8,139 bases of DNA from an uncultured Bacteroidota bacterium (GTDB lineage Bacteria; Bacteroidota; Bacteroidia; NS11-12g; UBA955): NCBI GenBank assembly GCA_903879775.1, contig CAIRMY010000024.1, positions 1-8,139 of the forward strand. Reading direction: 5' to 3'. The position numbers and the translations under genes were made by a program. Positions 1 to 6,136 of the stretch are shown here, piece by piece; position 1 is the stretch's first letter, and the number at the start of each line of letters is the position of its first letter. The notes beneath the pieces were generated by a model. That model made no database searches and had not been told where the DNA came from. It worked only from the letters and a program-made list of their open reading frames with translations.

Positions 1-1660
1 AAGTATTTTGAGCTGGGTTTGGGTAGATTGAAATATTTTGACCGATAACCTGCTTTGTACCGTTAACGACTACATTTATAAAATTGGTTTTTGTGAGTGT
101 ACCGTTGCCGTTTCCGTTTGTTGCATCAAGTTTAATTGTATAGTAGCCTAATTTTTCAAACTTGACTGTCGGGTTTCTATCTGTTTGAGTAGATGTTCCA
201 GAAAATTTAAAATCAGCAGGGGTGATTGTCCATTTATATGAAGTTGCGTTGTTAGAAGTCATGTCAATTAACGTAACCAATTGATTCAACCCAGGTGTTA
301 CCGAAGAAGCTGTGAAATCTACAGCAGGCAAACCTACTGAATTTGTTGATACGCTAATGTAATTGGTTTTTGTTAATACATCATTTGATGAAATATTTTT
401 AGCATTCAATGAAACGCTGAAAGACCCAACATTGTTGAAGGAAACATAGACTATTTTATCAGTTAACAAAGATCCAGCTTGCAAAGTATAAGAATTTGGC
501 GTAATTGTCCATGTTTGAGAGGTGTTGTTAAATGAATTTGAGGTCAATTTAATCGTTTGGTTCACAATTGGAGAAGTCACATTGGCAACAAAATCGGCAA
601 CCGCATTATCTGTTAATGGAACTTTACGAATTACGTTATTCCCATTGTCTACAACATAAACTGATTTATCTGCTTTTCTATAATAAATATGCGAAATATT
701 CCTAAAGAGAGCCTTTGAAACTTCGTCATCTAAATAACCACCTTTAGTTTCATTACCGGCAAAAACAGTTGTATTACTGCCATCATATATTTTCAAGCAG
801 GTAGCTTCAGCAATCACTACTTTCGACCCAACTACACAAACATCGAGAGGGAAATTTAAATCTTTAACAACTGTAGTTACCGCTTTGGTCGTTAAATTAA
901 TTCTACGAATCATTCCATTATTTCGATCGGCTACGAGCAGAGAATTGCTATTTTCTAAACAAATTCCTGTTGGTCTGTCGAATCTTGCAAAAGTATCGTT
1001 CCCATCTTTATAACCAGCGTCGAAATTTCCATTTCCGGCCAACGTAGTCACCGATCCATTACTGATTTGACGAATACAATTGTTTGCATTGTCGCAAATA
1101 TAGAAAATACCTGCATCAGAAATTTCGATATCTTCAGGGGTATTAAATTCGGCAACGCCAACCAAACCATTCACATATCCACCCGTGAAGTTATCTTTAC
1201 CTGTAAGGGTACTCCATGAGGTTTCGTTCGATGAATTAACAAATTTAGAACCTTTTCGAATGAGGTTATTATTTCGATCGCAAACATAAACATCATTAGA
1301 TTTAGGATGCACAGCAACCCCTGTTGGAGTTGAAAACCGAGACACCAAACCTGTACCATTAGAGCTGCCTAAAGACAAAGTTGAGGTTGGATCACCACGG
1401 AAACCACCTCTATTTCGAGAGGTCGCACCATCAATAAGCATTACATTATGTTCATCCGTCACATACATTCTATTGTTCGTATCGCAATAAACAGCTTGAG
1501 GACGGCTATAAAGTTCGCTTAAAATTGGATTGGTAGCTGTACCATTAAATCTACCAGAGTCGGCATATTGAACTCCAGCGTAGGTTGAGGTTTTCACCTG
1601 TGCTCTTACAGAAATGCTTAAAGCACTAACCATTAAGAACATGATGTGTTTCATTTTCAT
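1..1660 (-). CDS. Secreted NHL-propeller/PKD protein with T9SS sorting tail (3' end cut by window edge)
   Basis: The reading frame is open for 553 residues from the ATG at 1660 and runs off the left edge without a stop. Residues 1-20 form a signal peptide with likely cleavage SVRA|QVK. Six NHL-type blades follow, starting near residues 50, 109, 172, 227, 268 and 319, with the typical P-x-(G/D)-(I/V) strand, a Y-V/I-x-D strand and endings such as NNxIRKV. They should form one six-bladed beta-propeller. Two related PKD/Ig-like domains come next (about 355-437 and 447-531); both contain WTITP and end in LTKTN. The visible end, ISIYPNPAQNT (543-553), is the start of a type A T9SS sorting domain, so the protein is probably exported across the outer membrane and anchored or released. 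NHL propellers bind protein or carbohydrate or hold enzyme sites; the ligand is unknown. The start lies 16 bases after purC. A second ATG two codons downstream (1654) is also possible. Confidence 0.9.
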   Translation of the reverse strand, partial: MKMKHIMFLMVSALSISVRAQVKTSTYAGVQYADSGRFNGTATNPILSELYSRPQAVYCDTNNRMYVTDEHNVMLIDGATSRNRGGFRGDPTSTLSLGSSNGTGLVSRFSTPTGVAVHPKSNDVYVCDRNNNLIRKGSKFVNSSNETSWSTLTGKDNFTGGYVNGLVGVAEFNTPEDIEISDAGIFYICDNANNCIRQISNGSVTTLAGNGNFDAGYKDGNDTFARFDRPTGICLENSNSLLVADRNNGMIRRINLTTKAVTTVVKDLNFPLDVCVVGSKVVIAEATCLKIYDGSNTTVFAGNETKGGYLDDEVSKALFRNISHIYYRKADKSVYVVDNGNNVIRKVPLTDNAVADFVANVTSPIVNQTIKLTSNSFNNTSQTWTITPNSYTLQAGSLLTDKIVYVSFNNVGSFSVSLNAKNISSNDVLTKTNYISVSTNSVGLPAVDFTASSVTPGLNQLVTLIDMTSNNATSYKWTITPADFKFSGTSTQTDRNPTVKFEKLGYYTIKLDATNGNGNGTLTKTNFINVVVNGTKQVIGQNISIYPNPAQNT

Positions 1661-1676
1661 AACAATTACAAATATC

Positions 1677-2627
1677 TTAAATTAAATCTAATGCATTATT
1701 CACACGGTTTTCAATTGTGTCCAAAATATTGTCATAATTACGTTTTACAATATCCGAACCTATCATAGCGCTGAATAATTCTTGGTAACGATTCGATATA
1801 TTGTTCACAAACTCATCGGGCATATCGGGAACAATTTGTCCCTCAAGACCTTGGAAATTATTTTCCATAAGCCATTCGCGCACAAATTCTTTACTTAATT
1901 GACGTTGTGGTTTACCTTCATTTTGCAATTTATGGTATGAATCGGCATAGAAGAATCTTGAGCTGTCTGGTGTATGAATTTCATCAATTAAAGTAGCTTC
2001 GTTGTTAAACAATCCAAATTCATATTTGGTATCAACCAAAATAAGATTCTTTGAAAGCGCATATTGAGTTCCCAAGTTAAACAATGCCATAGCTTTATCG
2101 CAAAGTTCATCGAGTCTCACTTTGGAGAGAATTCCTTGTTCAATAATTTCATTGTAACTGATATCTTCATCGTGACCACTCATTGCTTTCGTAGCGGGTG
2201 TAATGATTGGAGTGAGAAGTTTATCATTTTCGTTTAAACCATCAGGCAATTTATTGCCACAAATGATTCTACCACCCTCTTTATAAACACGCCAAGCATG
2301 TCCCGTGAGATAATTTCTCACAACAAATTCAATTGGAATTGCATCGCAGCGTTTCCCAATTGTTACTTGTTCATCGGGAGTGGAAATTTTCCAATTCGGA
2401 ATAATTCCTTGAGTTTGTTCTAAAAACATACTTGCTACAGCATTGAGCACTTGTCCTTTAAAAGGAATACTTCTAGGTAAAACATGGTCAAATGCAGAAA
2501 TTCTATCGCAGGCAACAATCACCAAAATATCGTTGCTAATTGTATACACATCACGAACTTTACCTCTATAAAAGGCAGTTTGATTTTTGAAGTAATAATT
2601 TGTTGAGGTTAACGCTTGTAATTCCAT
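1677..2627 (-). CDS. purC: Phosphoribosylaminoimidazole-succinocarboxamide synthase (SAICAR synthase)
   Basis: This cytoplasmic ligase of de novo purine synthesis joins CAIR and aspartate, using ATP, to give SAICAR. The 316-residue product is the long form usual in Bacteroidota, not the roughly 240-residue form of Bacillus or E. coli. Visible family motifs are GKVRDVYTI near the N-terminus, CDRISAFDHVLP, the VVRNYLTGHAWR segment, TPATKAMSGHDEDIS and LVDTKYEFG. The ATG at 2627 (MELQALTS) was chosen because it begins 4 bases after the phoH stop and gives the normal N-terminus. Upstream in-frame starts (for example ATG at 2645) would overlap phoH and add unconserved residues. The tight spacing implies one transcript with phoH and probably translational coupling. 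Nothing suggests loss of function. Confidence 0.97.
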   Translation of the reverse strand: MELQALTSTNYYFKNQTAFYRGKVRDVYTISNDILVIVACDRISAFDHVLPRSIPFKGQVLNAVASMFLEQTQGIIPNWKISTPDEQVTIGKRCDAIPIEFVVRNYLTGHAWRVYKEGGRIICGNKLPDGLNENDKLLTPIITPATKAMSGHDEDISYNEIIEQGILSKVRLDELCDKAMALFNLGTQYALSKNLILVDTKYEFGLFNNEATLIDEIHTPDSSRFFYADSYHKLQNEGKPQRQLSKEFVREWLMENNFQGLEGQIVPDMPDEFVNNISNRYQELFSAMIGSDIVKRNYDNILDTIENRVNNALDLI

Positions 2628-2631
2628 AATT

Positions 2632-3585
2632 TTATATTTGTTCATCGGCTTTATCATAAGCCTTAATAATTTCTTTTACCAATTTATGTCGAACCACATC
2701 TTGTGTGTCTAATTCAACAATTGAAATTCCATCAATATTACGCAAAATTTTCAATGCTCGGAACAATCCACTCATTTGTTTTTTGGGCAAATCTACCTGT
2801 GTTAAATCGCCTGTAATGATTAACTTAGCATTGGGACCCATTCTTGTCAAGAACATTTTCAATTGTAAGTCTGTACTATTTTGAGCTTCATCTAAAATCA
2901 CGTAGCAATTATCGAGGGTTCTACCTCTCATGAATGCCAAAGGTGCAATTTCAACTGTTCTGCTTTCAATCATACTTTTTAATTTATCGGAGGGAATCAT
3001 GTCTTCCAAGGCATCATAAAGTGGACGCAAGTAAGGATCAATTTTCTCTTTGAGATCACCAGGCAAGAATCCTAAGTTCTCTCCAGCTTCTACGGCAGGC
3101 CTGGTTAAAATAATTCTTCGAATTTCTCTTTCCTTCAAAGCAACAACAGCTAAAGCAACTGCAGTGTATGTTTTACCAGTGCCGGCAGGTCCAATTGCAA
3201 AAAGAATATCATTTTGTTTCGCAGATTCCAACATTTTTCGTTGGTTCATTGTGCGGGCTTTAATTTTTTGCCCCCGGGTACCAATGAGCATTACATCTTC
3301 AATTGCCGTGGTTGCATTTTCTGGATCAGTATATCCAATCTGTAAAGCTTCGTGAATGATGTGCTCATTTAACTCCCCTTTTTTAATGTATAATTTTTCT
3401 AACACTTGCATTCCTGCAGCAAAATCATTCATGCTTAATTCATCGCCAAACACTTTTATTTCCTCGCCTCGAGCCACAAATTGCAATTTGGGAAATTTTG
3501 ATTTGATTAAGTTAAGGTGTGCGTTATTTGGCCCATAGAATAACTGTGGGTTGATAATTTCTAATGTGTAAATGCGCTCTGTCAA
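2632..3585 (-). CDS. phoH: PhoH family ATPase
   Basis: This is a 317-residue cytoplasmic P-loop ATPase. An N-terminal region (about 1-105) resembles the KH-like part of PhoH-like (PhoL/YbeZ) proteins, with FPKLQFVARGEEIKVFGDE. The ATPase domain follows: Walker A GPAGTGKT (132-139), TRPAVEAGENLGFLPGD, Walker B VILDEAQN (229-236), the sensor-like stretch ITGDLTQVDLP and a final DVVRHKLV. Family members are linked to RNA metabolism and ribosome maturation, often with YbeY; no ybeY is present here. The start codon is TTG at 3585. It was chosen because MTERIYTLE-INPQLFYGPNN matches the family N-terminus and no ATG lies in frame before residue 52. It is the first gene of the leftward train and diverges from the SAM-HAT gene across 27 bases. 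Confidence 0.95.
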   Translation of the reverse strand: MTERIYTLEIINPQLFYGPNNAHLNLIKSKFPKLQFVARGEEIKVFGDELSMNDFAAGMQVLEKLYIKKGELNEHIIHEALQIGYTDPENATTAIEDVMLIGTRGQKIKARTMNQRKMLESAKQNDILFAIGPAGTGKTYTAVALAVVALKEREIRRIILTRPAVEAGENLGFLPGDLKEKIDPYLRPLYDALEDMIPSDKLKSMIESRTVEIAPLAFMRGRTLDNCYVILDEAQNSTDLQLKMFLTRMGPNAKLIITGDLTQVDLPKKQMSGLFRALKILRNIDGISIVELDTQDVVRHKLVKEIIKAYDKADEQI

Positions 3586-3588
3586 TCG

Positions 3589-3596
3589 TATATTTG
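3589..3596 (+). promoter_or_regulatory. Putative Bacteroidota -7 box for the SAM-HAT/ABM pair
   Basis: TATATTTG matches the Bacteroidota -7 consensus TAnnTTTG exactly and lies 16 bases before the ATG at 3613, implying a 5' leader of about ten bases. The -33 partner is weak: TGTG at 3565-3568 with a 20-base spacer is the best candidate. It forms an inverted repeat with the opposite-strand box at 3606-3613. Assigned from sequence only. Confidence 0.55.
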
Positions 3597-3605
3597 ATAT
3601 TTTTA

Positions 3606-3613
3606 CAAATATA
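3606..3613 (-). promoter_or_regulatory. Putative Bacteroidota -7 box for phoH-purC
   Basis: Read on the minus strand this is TATATTTG, an exact TAnnTTTG match, 20 bases before the TTG start of phoH at 3585. A TTG at 3639-3637 on the minus strand, with a 23-base spacer, could serve as the -33 element and would lie inside the neighbouring coding region. The box shares its last base with the first base of the divergent gene's ATG. Confidence 0.55.
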
Positions 3614-4407
3614 TGGAATCCATTTCAGCGAATAATCAACTTATTTTCCATTATTGGATAGATTTTGGAACTGAATCTATTGACTATTCCATAGGTCAAG
3701 CTCAAATTTATTCCGCTTTCCCTCATGTAAAAACAATTGTTAGTCCCTCAAAATTAAAAAAAGGACATATACTACCGCAATCGGTACATTTGAAATTATT
3801 CAAAGACGAATTCCCCCCCAATACAATACATATCTGCCATTTATCGTTTATGAGCAATCAACCAAAAAGGTTTGTCATAACAAAATATAAAGATCAATAT
3901 TTTTTAGGGCCCGACAATGGTGTTTTTTACATGGCTTTTGAAAAAGACCATGTTCAATATTTTATTTTGCCTGTGGACAAATTTAAATATAACGCATTAA
4001 AAGAGGTGTATTTACCAGGGATAGAAATGCTCATTGATTCACAATTCGACTTAGAAAAAGTGTTCAAACCCAAAGAAACACTGATGAAAATGAATACCAT
4101 ACAGCCTACAATTTCAAATCAAATAATGAGGTTAACGGCTTTGTATGTAGATTCTTATGGAAATGTATATTTCAATTTAGACCGTGAGAATTTCGATATG
4201 TTTACGCAAGGCAAACCATTCGTATTCAAATCGCATTCGTTTAGAATTGATACGATTTCAAATGATTATGACGATGTACCAGAAGGTGAAATTTTAGCAT
4301 TGTTTAGTTATGGTAATCTCCTTCAAATATCTGGAAATGCGAGCAATGCCTCAGAAAAATTAGCCCTAAAAGAAGATTCAATGATTTTATTGGAAGCATC
4401 GAGATGA
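3613..4407 (+). CDS. SAM hydroxide adenosyltransferase (DUF62) family protein, degenerate active site
   Basis: This 264-residue protein has the two-domain layout of the S-adenosyl-L-methionine hydroxide adenosyltransferase/fluorinase family. The N-terminal domain (about 9-125) keeps IDFGTE at 16-21 (family TDFG) and GPDNGV at 99-104. The C-terminal domain (about 170-262) keeps YVDSYGNV at 178-185 and the FSYGNLLQISGNASNASEKL stretch. Active members hydrolyse SAM to adenosine and methionine using an Asp-Arg-His triad. The usual VDPGVGTxRR loop is replaced here by HLSFMSNQPKRF (76-87), so the Asp aligns with Ser and the loop glycines are gone; the TFHGRD histidine region reads EVYLPGIEM. By recollection, Bacteroidota members often deviate in this loop, but here the divergence looks strong. 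It may bind a nucleoside or SAM without this chemistry; its role is unknown. Its stop overlaps the next start (ATGA). Confidence 0.82.
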   Translation: MESISANNQLIFHYWIDFGTESIDYSIGQAQIYSAFPHVKTIVSPSKLKKGHILPQSVHLKLFKDEFPPNTIHICHLSFMSNQPKRFVITKYKDQYFLGPDNGVFYMAFEKDHVQYFILPVDKFKYNALKEVYLPGIEMLIDSQFDLEKVFKPKETLMKMNTIQPTISNQIMRLTALYVDSYGNVYFNLDRENFDMFTQGKPFVFKSHSFRIDTISNDYDDVPEGEILALFSYGNLLQISGNASNASEKLALKEDSMILLEASR

Positions 4408-4703
4408 GAATACACAGATATGTAAAAATGACTTTCAGACCGGAACATGTTGGTCAATTCATAGAAGTTTTTAATGCTTCAAAAGATAAAATTAGAGCTT
4501 TTAATGGCTGTTTATCGCTGCAACTAATTTCAAATATTGAAGAGCCTAATATTCTCTGCACATCGAGTATTTGGAGGGATTTAGAAAGCTTGGAAAACTA
4601 TAGAAACAGCGAATTATTTGCAGAAACCTGGAAAAAAACAAAAATATTATTTGCAGAAAAAGCAAAAGCTCAATCTTACAAATTAGTTGATTGGTTGCCT
4701 TGA
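4404..4703 (+). CDS. ABM-domain protein (antibiotic biosynthesis monooxygenase/YgiN-like)
   Basis: This 99-residue protein is a single ABM domain, a ferredoxin-like alpha/beta barrel that normally works as a dimer. Recognisable parts are the first strand IHRYVKMTF, the helix and turn KIRAFNGCLSLQL, the strand SSIW and the helix SLENYRNSELFAETWKKTK. The last part corresponds to the YRHSELF..W..TK signature of Bacteroidota members, here with Asn for His. Relatives include quinol or polyketide monooxygenases that need no cofactor, but many members have no known substrate and none can be assigned. The ATG overlaps the stop of the SAM-HAT gene by four bases, so the two are co-translated. Its last 21 bases overlap the 3' end of the opposite-strand FAD oxidase gene, leaving no room for an intergenic terminator. 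Confidence 0.88.
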   Translation: MRIHRYVKMTFRPEHVGQFIEVFNASKDKIRAFNGCLSLQLISNIEEPNILCTSSIWRDLESLENYRNSELFAETWKKTKILFAEKAKAQSYKLVDWLP

Positions 4704-6086
4704 TTCAATCCATTTTCCGGGATTGAGTATATTTTGTGGGTCAAAAACAGTTTTAATTCCTTTCATGAGACGCCAGTGATCTGGTGTAAACACAACATCT
4801 AAATAAGGTTTTTGGACAAAACCTACGCCATGTTCGCCGCTAATAGTGCCGCCAAGTTTTTTACACAGTTCAAATATTTCAGTAATTCCTTTTGGAATTT
4901 CAATCTCCCATTTTTCATCTGAAAGTTGATCTTTTAAAATATTTACGTGCAAATTGCCGTCGCCTGCATGACCGTAACAAACTGTTCGAAAACCATATTT
5001 TGCACCAATTTCTTTGACCCCTGTTAAAAGTTGCGGCAAATAGGCTCTTGGAACAACGGTATCTTCTTCTTTATAAATGCTTTGTTGTTTTACTGTTTCA
5101 CCAATTGAGCGTCTTACTTTCCACCAATCTTCAGCCATTTGAGCATTGTTCGGCATGAGCACTTCAAAAGCACCATTTTCATCTAAAATTGGAAAAATTT
5201 GTTCTGCTTGAAGCATTAGTTCGTCGAGGAGATTGCCATCGAGAATAATTAAAAGATAAAATTCTACATTCGTTGGGATTGGGAAATTTGTTTTGGTAGC
5301 TTCAGAAGCAATTTTAACACCACTTACTTCCATGAGTTCAAGCCCGGTTGGAAGTACGCCACTCAATAAAACCTTGTTTACGGCAACGGCAGCATCTTCA
5401 GCATTCTCAAACATTGCCAACATTAACAATTCATGTTGGGTTTTAGGCACCAGTTTGACAACTATTTTTGTAATGATACCCAATAGTCCTTCACTGCCAA
5501 TAAAAAGATGTGTTAGGGAGAATCCCGTAGAATTTTTCAATGTATTGGCACCGGTCCAAATAATTTCTCCATTAGGCAAAACCACTTCTAGGTTTAGAAT
5601 ATAGTCTCGGGTAGTACCATATTTAACAGCTTTAGGACCACCGGCACCATGGGCAACATTTCCACCGATGGTAGATGAACCAAAACTTGCTGGATCAGGC
5701 GGATAAGTTAGGTTATAAGGTTCCAAGGCTTGTTTCAAGTGAATATTAATTAAACCTGGTTCAACGGTTGCCATCATATTTTGAGTATCAATCTCAAGAA
5801 TGCGATTCATTTTTTTTGTACTTAGCACAAGTCCGCCTTTCACGGGCAAACAAGCGCCCGAAAGTCCAGTGCCTGCACCACGTGTATAAATTGGAACATT
5901 AAATTGAGAGCACAACTTAACACACTCAGAAACTTGCATGGAATTTTCTGGAAAGATTAAAATTTCAGGCAAAAAAATAAGGTCTTCAGTATAATCGTGT
6001 GAAACATCTTGCAAATCTTCTTTATTTTGGGTTACATTTGTTTGACCGAGAATAGCGATGAGTGATTCAAAAAATTCTTTTTTCAT
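4683..6086 (-). CDS. FAD-binding oxidase, GlcD/D-lactate dehydrogenase type
   Basis: This 467-residue protein belongs to the FAD-linked 2-hydroxy-acid oxidase family (glycolate oxidase GlcD, D-lactate dehydrogenase). The N-terminal PCMH-type FAD domain (about 38-215) shows RGAGTGLSGACLP (69-81), YPPDPAS (128-134), GGNVAHGAGGPKAVKYGTT (141-159) and IGSEGLLGIIT. The C-terminal FAD-oxidase domain carries CYGHAGDGNLHVN (370-382), SGEHGVG (416-422) and FDPQNILNPGK (448-458), where the family has metal- and substrate-binding histidines. Length is normal for a single-subunit enzyme. It probably oxidises a D-2-hydroxy acid such as D-lactate or glycolate, passing electrons to quinone or another carrier. 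No GlcE or GlcF partner is visible, so the exact substrate and acceptor are open. It has its own start region, divergent from the histidine kinase. There is no signal peptide. Confidence 0.93.
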   Translation of the reverse strand: MKKEFFESLIAILGQTNVTQNKEDLQDVSHDYTEDLIFLPEILIFPENSMQVSECVKLCSQFNVPIYTRGAGTGLSGACLPVKGGLVLSTKKMNRILEIDTQNMMATVEPGLINIHLKQALEPYNLTYPPDPASFGSSTIGGNVAHGAGGPKAVKYGTTRDYILNLEVVLPNGEIIWTGANTLKNSTGFSLTHLFIGSEGLLGIITKIVVKLVPKTQHELLMLAMFENAEDAAVAVNKVLLSGVLPTGLELMEVSGVKIASEATKTNFPIPTNVEFYLLIILDGNLLDELMLQAEQIFPILDENGAFEVLMPNNAQMAEDWWKVRRSIGETVKQQSIYKEEDTVVPRAYLPQLLTGVKEIGAKYGFRTVCYGHAGDGNLHVNILKDQLSDEKWEIEIPKGITEIFELCKKLGGTISGEHGVGFVQKPYLDVVFTPDHWRLMKGIKTVFDPQNILNPGKWIESRQPIN

Positions 6087-6102
6087 TTCAAAGTTCGAAT
6101 TA

Positions 6103-6110
6103 CAAAAGTA
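6103..6110 (-). promoter_or_regulatory. Putative -7 box for the FAD oxidase gene
   Basis: On the minus strand this reads TACTTTTG, an exact TAnnTTTG match, 16 bases upstream of the ATG at 6086. No clear TTTG or TTG lies 17-23 bases further upstream, so the -33 element is missing or weak. Confidence 0.45.
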
Positions 6111-6111
6111 A

Positions 6112-6119
6112 TATACTTG
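6112..6119 (+). promoter_or_regulatory. Putative -7 box for the two-component operon
   Basis: TATACTTG matches TAnnTTTG at all but one position and lies 17 bases before the ATG at 6137. It is back to back with the oxidase box at 6103-6110. Together they contain the dyad AAGTA-ATA-TACTT (6106-6118), which could also be a regulator site. The -33 element is not clear. Confidence 0.4.
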
Positions 6120-6136
6120 CGAAAGATAGTTTCAGT

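Noticed and set aside
1171..1359. Minus-strand open frame of 62 residues
   Set aside because: It is another frame inside the NHL propeller gene, whose own frame is continuous and has clear domain repeats.
3050..3538. Two plus-strand open frames (3050-3355 and 3356-3538) opposite phoH
   Set aside because: They lie wholly antisense to conserved PhoH ATPase coding sequence and their products resemble no family; they are shadows.
5293..5604. Plus-strand open frame of 103 residues
   Set aside because: It is antisense to the conserved FAD oxidase and has no recognisable domain.
6062..6136. GTG-initiated N-terminal extension of the histidine kinase
   Set aside because: It would overlap the start of the divergent oxidase gene and both promoter boxes and add 25 unconserved residues before the first membrane helix.
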